From positions 2,418,001 through 2,482,000 of the forward strand of contig NZ_CP166961.1 of assembly GCF_041410465.1 (NCBI RefSeq): a DNA stretch of 64,000 nucleotides, given 5' to 3'. The notes under the pieces were generated by a model. That model saw only the letters and a program-made list of their open reading frames with translations, had not been told where the DNA came from and searched no databases. This stretch comes from Thalassotalea sp. 273M-4. Lineage in GTDB: Bacteria > Pseudomonadota > Gammaproteobacteria > Enterobacterales > Alteromonadaceae. Below, piece by piece: positions 45,989 through 56,398 of the stretch (positions within the stretch are counted from its first letter, which is position 1; every line of letters begins with the position of its first letter). Both the position numbers and the translations under genes were made by a program.

Positions 45989-48900
45989 TACACATTTCCT
46001 TGAAGTAAAGTTGATACCACACGATTAAGTGCAATTCTTTGTTTAAGCTGACTACCGTCAAAATATTGTGTGGTTTCACCATATGCATTTCTTTTGTGTT
46101 TTGGTCTATAGCTAGATTCTTCTTTAAAAAGGTTCAAATAATAGAGTTTCCCGCTGTTATCAACTTCTTGCTCATGGTTCAATGAATTGTTCTCTAAGCG
46201 CCCATTTACATACATGTAATGAACTTCATCATAAGTACAACTAACGTATTCTGAGATAGTATTAATCTTTGATAGTGCTTTTTTATGAGTACTTTTAGAA
46301 AGCACGGCTTTATCTAAACTAGATGACCAATTCTTAACGTCAATGCATAACAACATTCCCTCGACTTCTACATAAAAGTCAAAAAGCTCATACGCTCTTT
46401 TTCCAACCCTTTTAATAACTTCCTGAGTAGATAGCGGAGTAACGTTAAGTTTATCTAGGAGCAGAGAAAACAAGTGTTCTCCTACATTACCTTTAATCAA
46501 TTTGATAAATTTTGGGTGAGGTACATACTTTTGGAAAGCACCTAAGGATATTGATGCACTTTCACGAACGAGCGTTGTGACAAGGTTATCCTGAGTGAAT
46601 TCCATTTTACTGGTGTAGTCTAAAGATATCATTTTTTCTGGGCGATATAGGCGATCTCCATTGACTATATCAGTCAATATTTCTGGAGATTTATCGCTGT
46701 AACAGAGCTTTAAACTCTGCTTATTTCCGTCTAACCGTATGTACATTTTATCAATTGCTGCGGCGACCAATTTATCACTTTTTGCTATTTGAGATGCTTG
46801 TAATTGTTGAATGTACTTTTCTGGGTTACTGGCAGACGTTATCTTTCTTAATAATTCATTAAACTCCATAGAATCATCATCACCTCTTCGGGCGTCTTCA
46901 ATTATCTCGGGGACTGTTACTTCAAAAAATTCATTCAAAAGCTCTCCTGATGATTTGACCTCTAATTCAAACGCCTCTCTCTCAGACTCTGTTTTGAATC
47001 CGACCTCAAGGCTTCTTTCGTGACATTCAGTTTTAAAGCGATGATTTAGTAACGACATACTTTCGAAAAAAATGTCATTTTTAGGGTCTTTAGATAACCT
47101 CGAAAACTGAACAGCCGCTATATCAGCAATATCAGATGCCATATATATTTCACTAAGCATATTCGCATCTTTTCTTTCAATGCGACCAATGGCTTGCATA
47201 ATAGCTTTCAGTAACTCAAGTTCATGCTCATAATTCAAGAATCGGTAATCTTTACCATGAACGAGATTTACCTCAAACTCGCTAAGTGCTTTGTCTTCAG
47301 AAGTATCTGAAATGCGCTTCATTATTGATAGACAATTAGCTAACGAATAAAGCGTTTTTTCGCCGGTTGCACTATCTTTTATAACTTGGCTCCAGAAAGG
47401 AGAATTAACTAACACCAGTCGCTCAAAATCAACCTCGAATCTACTCCCCGGTTCATTGAGGTATTCAACAAAATAGTTTAACCCTGTGCCGGCACCTTTG
47501 TAGGTAGACATAAACGCCAACTTCAAATTGTTTGAATCAACTTGAACAAACTTTCTAACATCAACCTCTTTATTAAGCTCAGCATTAAAAAGCACAGTTT
47601 GAATTACAGGTTTACCTTGGAAAGGAGTAAATTGGAATATTCTTCCCTTTTTATCTAACCCTCTAAATCCTTCAGGTTTAGCAGCTTTTCCTGCCCTTAT
47701 TGCCATTACATATTTTTTTAAGGCTCCTAAAAAGTTACCCGATAACGCTAAAGATAGTGTATGTTTTCCATCATATGCACAAAGTAACCAGGCTGATAAT
47801 TGCCTTTTAAATTCAATCGTTTTGTATTTATCTTGCTTATAACTGTAATCTTTTAACTTGCGATACCAGAGCTCAAAAGTAGCCTTAAAATCATCTGTTA
47901 GTACACGTTCATCTATAACTTCACGGTTTTCATCAAACACGTGAAACTGAACTTTCCTCAATTCAGCTCTTGTTTCTCTTAAATTAACGAGTGTATCTTT
48001 TGAATCTGAATCTCTAACAACAATTTCTACGCCTAGGTTATTAGTACCTTCACAACAGTATTTTCTCAAAAAAGGTTGGTTATATTGACCAACAATATTT
48101 TTATTTATGCCACTTGTAGCACTTAGCGCTATTACTGCATTTTGTGTATTGTGCAGCATCCGTAGAATTGAAACTTCGGGTTGTTCTTTAATTAAGTTCA
48201 AAGAAAAATTTACATAAGTGAGCTTTTCTAATGACGGCTCTCTAAATTCAAGTAACTTTTGTGGGATTAAAGAAAACACCGTTTTTGGGTGAAAGTATGT
48301 ATAAAAATGATCAATCTGAATTTCCTCACTCTCATCTGGGCGATCAAACATACTTTCAACTTCAGATGCTACCGTTCTGGCTTTCTTCATGAATTTGTAT
48401 AACGGGTAGTTTTGGCTACTATCTCCGCCCTGTTTCAGTGACTTAACAAATTCAGATGAAGATTTGAACTCTTTAGCTGCTGCTGCTAAAACAGCCATAG
48501 TTACTTGATAAACATCATGCAGCGATAAAGTGTTATCAGATTTATCGGTAGTATAATAAAGCTGGCATGTACCCGTACCATGAGCTAATCGAACTTTAAT
48601 TCTTTTTAGACCATCTTCATTAAAGTAACGCTTAGGGGTAAAACAAAAAGCATTCCTTGTTAGATTAATTATTTGCTCTGCATCACCATGCCTTATCTGA
48701 ACAAAATCAATATTTCCTGCAAATGTAGTTAAGACTGATTTCAAATTGAGACCCGCCGATAAATCACAATATTTAGAAAGGTTATCTTTAATCCTTTCTA
48801 TAAAAGCTAACTTATCAGCGTAAAATGGCGTGTATTCAATATCACTTTCAACGGTTTCCGTTGCTTGCATATATATTCGATAAACACCGGCAAATACATG

Positions 48901-50478
48901 GGCTAGCTGAATATCTGGGGTAATTAAAGTAGTCGTTGCAGAATCAGAGAAAAGCTTGTGTGCATCATGTAATTCATCGATGACAACTGTAAAGCCTATT
49001 CCTTTATCACGGAAGTAATTAGAATCATCAGCCTCGAAAAAGTCCTCTTTTAAAAACTCGACTCTTTTCTCATGTTTATCAGATAGGTGAATACCGGTTC
49101 TAATATTAGAATCCGTCAGATGCTTTTTTCCACCAACAATGCAATCAAATGGCATTGATTTAAAGGAAAACAGTCCTTGATGATTTTTTTGAGGCAACCG
49201 AATATTAAGATCAAACTTGTTAGTTGTAGCAAGCATGATACAAGGTTTAACCATTGCTACAGAAAACGGAATACAGTGTTTAATAATTGCAGTTCGAAAC
49301 ATGTCTAATTCAGTATTAGACTCAAACAAAGCCTCTAAATCCACGGGGGAAGAATTATAATTTAAGCAGGCCAAAGATAAATCAAACAACGTTTTTTCCA
49401 TATTTCTGCGCTGTTCTTCAAGTTGCTTCTTCAAGTCACTTATAAGCTCTGCATTATCCGCTTCATAGGTTTTTACCTCCGTATTAATACGGTTTTGAAG
49501 TGATTCAACTGTTCTTACTGACTGTGCAAGCCTAGTTAACCCTTTTTCTAACGATTTATACTTGGTTTTCTTCTTAATCCACGTTGTGTAAAGAACACTA
49601 TTTTTTATTTTTTCGCCATTTGGTGAGCTAACCCAGCTCTCAAATTCGAGATCTGTAAGATCTAACATAGAAAGAAACGCGACAAACTCAATACCGGCGT
49701 TGTGTGCTTTACTAACTAAGCTTGAATCAAAATCAAATTGTGATTTTTGTGGACTAACAAAAACAAGGTTTGTAAATTGACCGCTAATATTTGGCTTAGT
49801 GGAATAATCTATGTACTCGGAAATAACACCATAGGATTTGCCAAAGCCAGTTCCATCATTTGATTGAATCAAACAAGGCCTATTGTGGTTAGTTACATTA
49901 TACAATTGGGATGCATGAGCCCTATATTTATTAACTGCATCTTTCAGTTTATTTTCGGGTTGTAACTTACCAACGGAAACAGCTATAGGTTCGTCTTCTT
50001 GAAGGTATGTTCTGTCTGAAAATTGATACCCTTTAGAACTATCATGAACTAGAAGACCTGCCCTAACTAATTCATACTTTATATTCAGTTCACTTATCTC
50101 GAATTGCTCACTTAATAGAGATAGGCAATCTTGCAGTGGACTACTAATTTTGATCAATTCGGTTAGTGCCAACTCAAGTTGAGTTGCTCTTTCTGTAGAT
50201 AACCTTTCAAATTGTGGATGAATACTAAACTGCTCAATAGAAACGTTAGCATCTCTTTTATAAAAAACACCATCTCTATAACTAGTACGGTTATTAGCCT
50301 TAAAAAAACCCATTTTAGCTAACATGAATAAAACAGCACGAGGTTCTTCATCAACTTGTTCAGCAATACAATGTATTACCTCACTTGACTCATTTACTTC
50401 CTTCAAAGCTACTAACTTTTTATCATGCATCTTAGCAATAACAAATAGTTGCTCTTTTTTTCCATTAGTCCATTTCAT
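45988..50478 (-). CDS. large superfamily 2-type helicase fused to PD-(D/E)XK nuclease
   Basis: This 1496-aa protein has an N-terminal ~190 residues of helical, possibly DNA-reading character. The motor has Walker A NDGTGFGKSY (207-216), Walker B VVIDELHD (498-505), motif III ALSATSG (784-790), a motif V-like STYKGAGTGLNY (991-1002) and motif VI MQAIGRIERKD (1094-1104). Between motifs I and II lies a coiled-coil insert near 325-370. The C-terminus holds a PD-(D/E)XK site: Glu1334 (NVGEHLF), Asp1367 (LFDFYVEVEG) and Asp1380/Lys1382 (CIDVKNW). It is thus a translocating nuclease. It leads a coupled operon, with a WYL regulator divergent upstream. I cannot match it to a named defence system. Confidence 0.85.
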   Translation of the reverse strand: MKWTNGKKEQLFVIAKMHDKKLVALKEVNESSEVIHCIAEQVDEEPRAVLFMLAKMGFFKANNRTSYRDGVFYKRDANVSIEQFSIHPQFERLSTERATQLELALTELIKISSPLQDCLSLLSEQFEISELNIKYELVRAGLLVHDSSKGYQFSDRTYLQEDEPIAVSVGKLQPENKLKDAVNKYRAHASQLYNVTNHNRPCLIQSNDGTGFGKSYGVISEYIDYSTKPNISGQFTNLVFVSPQKSQFDFDSSLVSKAHNAGIEFVAFLSMLDLTDLEFESWVSSPNGEKIKNSVLYTTWIKKKTKYKSLEKGLTRLAQSVRTVESLQNRINTEVKTYEADNAELISDLKKQLEEQRRNMEKTLFDLSLACLNYNSSPVDLEALFESNTELDMFRTAIIKHCIPFSVAMVKPCIMLATTNKFDLNIRLPQKNHQGLFSFKSMPFDCIVGGKKHLTDSNIRTGIHLSDKHEKRVEFLKEDFFEADDSNYFRDKGIGFTVVIDELHDAHKLFSDSATTTLITPDIQLAHVFAGVYRIYMQATETVESDIEYTPFYADKLAFIERIKDNLSKYCDLSAGLNLKSVLTTFAGNIDFVQIRHGDAEQIINLTRNAFCFTPKRYFNEDGLKRIKVRLAHGTGTCQLYYTTDKSDNTLSLHDVYQVTMAVLAAAAKEFKSSSEFVKSLKQGGDSSQNYPLYKFMKKARTVASEVESMFDRPDESEEIQIDHFYTYFHPKTVFSLIPQKLLEFREPSLEKLTYVNFSLNLIKEQPEVSILRMLHNTQNAVIALSATSGINKNIVGQYNQPFLRKYCCEGTNNLGVEIVVRDSDSKDTLVNLRETRAELRKVQFHVFDENREVIDERVLTDDFKATFELWYRKLKDYSYKQDKYKTIEFKRQLSAWLLCAYDGKHTLSLALSGNFLGALKKYVMAIRAGKAAKPEGFRGLDKKGRIFQFTPFQGKPVIQTVLFNAELNKEVDVRKFVQVDSNNLKLAFMSTYKGAGTGLNYFVEYLNEPGSRFEVDFERLVLVNSPFWSQVIKDSATGEKTLYSLANCLSIMKRISDTSEDKALSEFEVNLVHGKDYRFLNYEHELELLKAIMQAIGRIERKDANMLSEIYMASDIADIAAVQFSRLSKDPKNDIFFESMSLLNHRFKTECHERSLEVGFKTESEREAFELEVKSSGELLNEFFEVTVPEIIEDARRGDDDSMEFNELLRKITSASNPEKYIQQLQASQIAKSDKLVAAAIDKMYIRLDGNKQSLKLCYSDKSPEILTDIVNGDRLYRPEKMISLDYTSKMEFTQDNLVTTLVRESASISLGAFQKYVPHPKFIKLIKGNVGEHLFSLLLDKLNVTPLSTQEVIKRVGKRAYELFDFYVEVEGMLLCIDVKNWSSSLDKAVLSKSTHKKALSKINTISEYVSCTYDEVHYMYVNGRLENNSLNHEQEVDNSGKLYYLNLFKEESSYRPKHKRNAYGETTQYFDGSQLKQRIALNRVVSTLLQGNV

Positions 50479-50571
50479 GAATAATCTCTAATACTATTAA
50501 TCTTCAAATTACATTACATAATAAGAAATACCGTAGCTTTGCCTACCAGCAGTAATTACATTTAAAACCAT

Positions 50572-50796
50572 TTAGCCTTTCGGTGGATATGGATCATTAC
50601 CGTAACTATTTTTCTCTCTGATTTGACCGTTCTTACCATGTATTAGCATTTCTGAACCTTGATTCTGTGCGATAGAGCGAGCCTGTGCTGCCGCTTCTGC
50701 CTGCGTGCTGTGAACTGATGTAGCTTTAGAGTTACCAGCGCCTTTAACAGCCCAACCAGAGTCATGTGGTACTACATGTTGATTTTTTCCTGACAT
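50572..50796 (-). CDS. small DUF2188-type protein
   Basis: This 74-aa protein has the DUF2188 pattern: HVVPHDSGWAVKGAGNSKAT, then the helix TQAEAAAQARSIAQNQG and GSEMLIHGKNGQIREKNSYG. AAGGAG stands at good distance before the ATG. It lies upstream of the helicase-nuclease gene with a 93-bp gap on the same strand and could be cotranscribed. Proteins of this type are small and stress-linked in many bacteria, but no mechanism is established. Whether it belongs to the system or is a bystander is open. Confidence 0.82.
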   Translation of the reverse strand: MSGKNQHVVPHDSGWAVKGAGNSKATSVHSTQAEAAAQARSIAQNQGSEMLIHGKNGQIREKNSYGNDPYPPKG

Positions 50797-51024
50797 TTTT
50801 TACTCCTTATTAAACAATTTAATAAACCTATATAGCGAACATATCTAGGTGCTCACACAACCACCCGCGCAGTTCAATTAATAATCTACCGTATACTGAT
50901 GATACAATCAAGATATAATTTTAAGGCAGTAACAAAACCATAAAGACTTTATCATGGTATTGTATTTGTACTCTAATGAAATCTATGCTATACAAGCCTT
51001 ATTATAAATAAACGATGCTTAAAG
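50797..51024. promoter_or_regulatory. divergent control region of the helicase-nuclease locus
   Basis: This 228-bp A+T-rich spacer lies between the DUF2188 gene (minus) and the WYL regulator (plus). It must hold both promoters. A weak dyad GTAT-N7-ATAC lies near 50,891; no strong operator is visible to me. Confidence 0.4.
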
Positions 51025-51897
51025 ATGATTGATCTCAAACATTTACCTTCACAACAAGTAAGCCGATTAAGGTACATAGAGTTTTGCCTAAGATTTCTAG
51101 GTAGCTTTACCAGAGCTGATCTTATTAAGAAGTTTGGGATAGGAACTGCGGCTGCAAGTAGAGATATTGCTGAATATAAAAATCTGATGCCAAACAACAT
51201 CTCTGATTCATCAAATTCAAAAAACTATTTCTTAAGTGAGGATTGGAAAGAGCTATTCAAATTCAAATCTTCAGAGGTTTTAGCACAACTTACAGGAAAT
51301 GAAATTCAAGCTAATACAAAGTCTTATATATCGAGTGAAGTGATCGATATTATTGATGAACCTGATATTGAGGTTGTTACAGCAATAACTAAAGGAATTC
51401 TTCAACGAGCTCCTATTAAATGTGAGTATTTCTCCAACTCAAGTGGTGCAAGTGAAAAAATACTAATTCCACACTCTTACATGTTTAATGGTTCAAGATG
51501 GCACTTAAGGGCTTATGATAGAACAAAGGGTCGATTTGCCGATTTTGTAATTTCTAGATTTAAAAGTGCTCATACTATTGAAGAACCAGTATTGCCTAAA
51601 GAGCTTCAGAACGAAGATGTTCAATGGAATCGTCAAGTCGATTTAGAAATTATTCCTCACCCTAGCTTAAAAGATTCAAGTGGCGTTTTAAATGAATTCA
51701 ACATGACTGATGGGATTCTTCACAAACGAGTACGAGCATCATCAGTTGGTTACTTACTTCAAAAGTTATATGTTGATTGCTCAAAAGATCCTATCGTTGA
51801 AGAACATTACTTTAGATTAAAACTTAAAAATCGCTTGGCATTATACGGAGTAGAAGGTCTCCACCTAGCTCCTAATTTTGATGGATTTAATGATTAA
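51025..51897 (+). CDS. WYL-domain transcriptional regulator (BrxR/CapW-like)
   Basis: This 290-aa regulator has an N-terminal winged HTH at about 10-60 (SFTRADLIKKFGIGTAAASR). A central WYL domain at about 125-195 (ILIPHSYMFNGSRWHLRAYD, then RFADFVISRF) and a C-terminal extension (WCX-like) follow. The order wHTH-WYL-WCX is that of defence-island repressors such as BrxR and CapW. It is divergent from the DUF2188/helicase-nuclease block and most likely represses it, perhaps responding to nucleic-acid ligands through the WYL pocket (inference). Confidence 0.88.
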   Translation: MIDLKHLPSQQVSRLRYIEFCLRFLGSFTRADLIKKFGIGTAAASRDIAEYKNLMPNNISDSSNSKNYFLSEDWKELFKFKSSEVLAQLTGNEIQANTKSYISSEVIDIIDEPDIEVVTAITKGILQRAPIKCEYFSNSSGASEKILIPHSYMFNGSRWHLRAYDRTKGRFADFVISRFKSAHTIEEPVLPKELQNEDVQWNRQVDLEIIPHPSLKDSSGVLNEFNMTDGILHKRVRASSVGYLLQKLYVDCSKDPIVEEHYFRLKLKNRLALYGVEGLHLAPNFDGFND

Positions 51898-51955
51898 TTT
51901 TTTAGTTAGTTGTATTAGCTAACAGTTGATACAACTAACTATTCATTTATCAACA

Positions 51956-52351
51956 TCATATCAATTTAAACGCTTTAGTGAAGTTTTTAGGGTGTTGATG
52001 AAACCTTACATGGCCTTTGGCATTCAATCGTTTTCGTATTTGTCTGAAAAGTGGCGTGATATAACCCCAATTACCAACTCTTGAAAAATAAATGACGTAG
52101 TCAATTTTTGCGTCACCCCATTTATTTTCTACTAGATTTTCTTCATCATTGGTTTCAATTGATTTAACTTGGATGCGATAAAAATCATCGCCATCAGAGA
52201 TAACAAAATCGGTTTTTAAACCATGATCTATCATGGGAAGAAAAACATCCCAACCATCATTGAGCAGCCAGCTTGCTGCTAGTGTTTCATATGAAAGGCT
52301 TTTGTAATGTTTTAAAGATTGGTTTGCTGGAGTTGAGTTTTTTACAGGCAT
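51956..52351 (-). CDS. small PD-(D/E)XK-type protein
   Basis: This 131-aa protein carries the likely nuclease core GWDVFLPMIDHGLKTDFVIS followed by DDFYRIQVKSIE, that is a metal-binding Asp and a Q-x-K active-site strand. This resembles the PD-(D/E)XK group related to group I intron-encoded endonucleases (PDDEXK_5), here standing free. It is convergent with the WYL regulator. It may be a homing-type or restriction-type nuclease; no partner methylase is visible. A structured spacer lies upstream. Confidence 0.7.
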   Translation of the reverse strand: MPVKNSTPANQSLKHYKSLSYETLAASWLLNDGWDVFLPMIDHGLKTDFVISDGDDFYRIQVKSIETNDEENLVENKWGDAKIDYVIYFSRVGNWGYITPLFRQIRKRLNAKGHVRFHQHPKNFTKAFKLI

Positions 52352-52667
52352 AGTTATATCCGATATAAATTAATGCCGCAGGCCAGTAGGAACCTCTATA
52401 TGCTGCGAACCCGGTATCGTACTCGATTACCGCCAATTTAATATCACCATACAACCTAAAGAGTTTGTATCTAATAGAAAGGCTGCCAGCCTTGCAATTT
52501 CCCGTAACGGGTAGCATGCATAAATGCTATTATCAGACGTAACCGCCTGTGATAAAGCTTGAATGTAAATTAGCAAAAGGTGAGGTTATCTTCAACCCTT
52601 ACACTTAAAGTAAGAGTTGTGAGTACTTCAAACCCTAATACTCTATAGTTGCAAACCACGGGCGAAA
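52352..52667. other. hairpin-rich spacer upstream of the PD-(D/E)XK gene
   Basis: Short perfect hairpins are visible, such as AAGGCT-GCC-AGCCTT near 52,484 and CCCGT-AA-CGGG near 52,502. A 76-codon minus-strand frame (52,287-52,517) overlaps the nuclease gene start and has no recognised homology. The stretch could be the end of a structured RNA or a promoter region. I cannot assign it. Confidence 0.35.
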
Positions 52668-52929
52668 TTATTTCCCTTGAAAAACTACCTTTTTGAAAAA
52701 ATCACTCCCAGAATAGAGCGTGAAAACCTTACCAGAAGCTTGCAGTTCTCCTGACTGATATAGTGGAACAATGACTTCTTTATATATTGAGTCTAGTTTT
52801 TCTATTGGTGTGTTATCTGAGTTTCCCATCCCTGCATAATACCCTAGATGAAAAGAACCATCGTCTTGAGATACTAGTAGGTTAGGAGTACCAAATTCAT
52901 CACTGCTCCACTCTTTAAGCTTGCTTATG
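52668..52929 (-). pseudogene. 3' fragment of an unknown gene cut by the IS3-family element
   Basis: From the edge of the insertion element a single open frame runs 87 codons to a TAA at 52,668: ISKLKEWSSDEFGTPNLLVS, then a middle part with HLGYYAGMGNSDNTPIEKL, ending KVVFQGK. It has coding character but no start codon of its own, so it is the C-terminal part of a gene whose 5' end is gone. No family was recognised. The fragment on the other side of the element does not continue it. Confidence 0.7.
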
Positions 52930-52937
52930 TGTAGTGG

Positions 52938-54128
<1,191 letters not shown>

Positions 54129-54203
54129 TTAATTCACCTAATATTGCTATGAACGGATCATAACATCCTCTAATTAGGTGGCCAAAATAACTATGCCACT
54201 ACA

Positions 54204-54436
54204 AACCCATAAAGGATGAAGTCAACAAACATATCAAATCAGTATTGTCAGAATATAATCTTGAATTAGAAGAATTAAGTGAGCAATTGTTAGGCTGTGT
54301 TGATTTAGATGATATATACACCAGTATGGTAGATAGGTACTCAGGGAGAGAACATGACTTTAGCAGTGATAGTGAGAAGGATTCTCATCACTCTCTAGAT
54401 GAAATTGACGACCTTTTTGAGAGACCAAATTTATAA
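54204..54436 (+). pseudogene. 3' fragment of a second unknown gene cut by the IS3-family element
   Basis: From the right edge of the element an open frame runs PIKDEVNKHIKSVLSEYNLE, then a very acidic helical tail (SDSEKDSHHSLDEIDDLFER) and a TAA at 54,434. An internal ATG at 54,245 would give 63 aa, but coding character continues upstream to the element edge, so this is probably a decapitated gene. The terminal inverted repeat of the next unit starts 4 bp after its stop. No family is recognised. Confidence 0.65.
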
Positions 54437-54439
54437 ATA

Positions 54440-54481
54440 AAAGGCGAGCTATTAAGCAGAGCCTTTCAGTTAACGTGTTGA
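54440..54481 (+). repeat. 42-bp terminal inverted repeat, left end of a 3.46-kb unit
   Basis: It pairs with 57,855-57,896: 38 of 42 positions match. The mismatches are confined to four consecutive central bases, where both ends carry ATTA in the same plus-strand orientation. Confidence 0.92.
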
Positions 54482-54549
54482 TAAATGTTAGCTGAACAAC
54501 AAAAAATGTCCTATAATTAATCAGTTACGGTTGTTATAGGGCTTTTTTT

Positions 54550-56343
54550 ATGCTTAAAAAATCTTCAGAGGGGAAAAAAGAGAAAATAATACCTGAAACC
54601 TTTGATGGTATTCAGGTGAATTGCTGTAACAATCCTTTGTGTATAAACTACGGTGTTGACCCTCATTACAATAACATAATAAAAAAGAGAAAGTCATCAT
54701 CTTCTGTATATAAAGTTCAGGCATCGGGTAAAAACTCCCCTGTAATCTTCTGTGATCAATGTCTTTCAAGAGTTCCTATCAAAAGCAACAAGAGTCTTTC
54801 AGAAGAGTTTAATAGGATAAATAAATTTAGAGTTGTGGCTAAAACTTGTTGCCCTACAATTGATTGCCCAAATAACAATATCGACATTGCAAATTCTGAT
54901 TCGTATCGTTTTTACGGCAAAACGGCTGCTGGCTCTCAGCGATACCAATGCCTATCCTGCAAGAAAGTCTTTTCAAAGCCGAATAAAAGAAGAAAGCAAA
55001 GAGTAAGCCATAAAAATCGAACTATTTTTAAAGCTATTGTTGCTCAAGTTCCTGTCCAGGGAATTCTTGAAATAGCAGAAATAAATCCAGAAACTTTCTA
55101 CAACCGAGTCGGATGGATCTATGAAAAGGTTCAAGAGTTTATGGGAGAAAGGGAACTTAAATTTTCGGAAACAGGATGTGACAGGCTTTATTTATCTTGC
55201 GATAGGCAAGTTCAAACGGTCAATTGGCCTGAACGAAAAGATAGAAGAATTATTCAGCTTTACGGACTAGCCACTGTTGATAATAGAAGTCGATATGTCT
55301 TTGGTTGGGATTTTAATGTTGACCACGATATTTCTCAAGAAGCTATTCTTAATGACCCGATTCTTGAGCTAGAAAAGGATAAAAGACCACAGCATCGAAA
55401 ATATGCTAGGTTGTGGCTTCCTGATGAATTTAAACAGCAAGAAACTGAATTTTTAGAAAAGGCTTTACACGAGAAAGATCCTAACCCTTTAAAGCTAGAT
55501 GTAGATAGTCCAGAATACCAAATATGGCTTACGGAATATAAGCATTCTATTCAACTTAACTTAGATGCTATTGATGAGCCAAATGGTGATGTTAGATTGC
55601 CAAAACAGGGTATGTTAGTTCATAGCGACTACTCTACATATGCCCACTTTCTTGCCAATAAAGAAATGTTTAAATCAGTTGAAAAGGTTCGATTCTTCGT
55701 TGATAGAGAGCCTTCAATACGGAACGCTATTAATATAATTTTTAATGACCGAATTACTGCCAGAACTGCTGATGGTTGGTTTGTTGCCAATGGTAAGAAC
55801 ATCTCTGTAAATCAAAGAACATACATGATTAAACAATTTGAAAGGCAGATGCAGTTAAAAACAGGAATCGCATGGAAAGACTTAGATAACACCTCAAAAT
55901 ATCAACTTATCCAAGAGCTTTACCGTCATGAAATTGAAAACCAAATTCCAATCGAAAATGGTAGCCGAAAAACTTGGGTAAGGTGTCCTATACCAACCAT
56001 GTACGAACCGCAAAAAATGGTAAGAATGTTTACTGACTTAGGAGATTACAGTGAAGAACATATGATTAATCTTTACCACAAGGCAAGTCTTCATGGTGTT
56101 GAGGGTTTCTTTAAGGTGGCTAGAGATAAAATTCGTATGTTTAGCCGAGATTCAACGAGTGCCAGTACAAACAACAAATGGTATGGCTTCAGTCCTTATA
56201 GAGTAGATATGATATCAAAGCTATCAGGCATATTTCGCTTTTATCACAACTATATGAAACGAAGAGGTGAGCAACATGAAGTTCCTGCTGTTAAACTTGG
56301 TTTAGCCAAAGCACCAATAAAAATTGAATCATTACTATACTGA
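54550..56343 (+). CDS. zinc-ribbon, DDE transposase-like protein
   Basis: This 597-aa protein has two N-terminal zinc-binding modules: Cys25/26, Cys31, Cys68, Cys71, and Cys100/101, Cys106, Cys134, Cys137 (QRYQCLSCKKVFSKP, as in IS1-type InsA domains). A basic helical segment resembling an HTH follows (RRKQRVSHKNRTIFK and EINPETFYNRVGWI, 146-190). An RNase H-like core is suggested by Asp218 (LYLSCDRQVQTVNW), Asp360 (LVHSDYSTYAHF) and Glu518 (LHGVEGFFKVA). The C-terminus (ISKLSGIFRFYHNYM) looks like the end of IS1/IS1595-type enzymes. It lies just inside the left inverted repeat, the normal place for a transposase. Family name not recognised. Confidence 0.72.
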   Translation: MLKKSSEGKKEKIIPETFDGIQVNCCNNPLCINYGVDPHYNNIIKKRKSSSSVYKVQASGKNSPVIFCDQCLSRVPIKSNKSLSEEFNRINKFRVVAKTCCPTIDCPNNNIDIANSDSYRFYGKTAAGSQRYQCLSCKKVFSKPNKRRKQRVSHKNRTIFKAIVAQVPVQGILEIAEINPETFYNRVGWIYEKVQEFMGERELKFSETGCDRLYLSCDRQVQTVNWPERKDRRIIQLYGLATVDNRSRYVFGWDFNVDHDISQEAILNDPILELEKDKRPQHRKYARLWLPDEFKQQETEFLEKALHEKDPNPLKLDVDSPEYQIWLTEYKHSIQLNLDAIDEPNGDVRLPKQGMLVHSDYSTYAHFLANKEMFKSVEKVRFFVDREPSIRNAINIIFNDRITARTADGWFVANGKNISVNQRTYMIKQFERQMQLKTGIAWKDLDNTSKYQLIQELYRHEIENQIPIENGSRKTWVRCPIPTMYEPQKMVRMFTDLGDYSEEHMINLYHKASLHGVEGFFKVARDKIRMFSRDSTSASTNNKWYGFSPYRVDMISKLSGIFRFYHNYMKRRGEQHEVPAVKLGLAKAPIKIESLLY

Positions 56344-56398
56344 TCAGAACTAAAAAATAAGGCACTGATTAATCAGTGCCTTTTAAAGTTATCTATAT

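Noticed and set aside
52287..52517. 76-codon frame overlapping the PD-(D/E)XK gene start
   Set aside because: It overlaps the better-supported nuclease gene and lacks any recognised feature.
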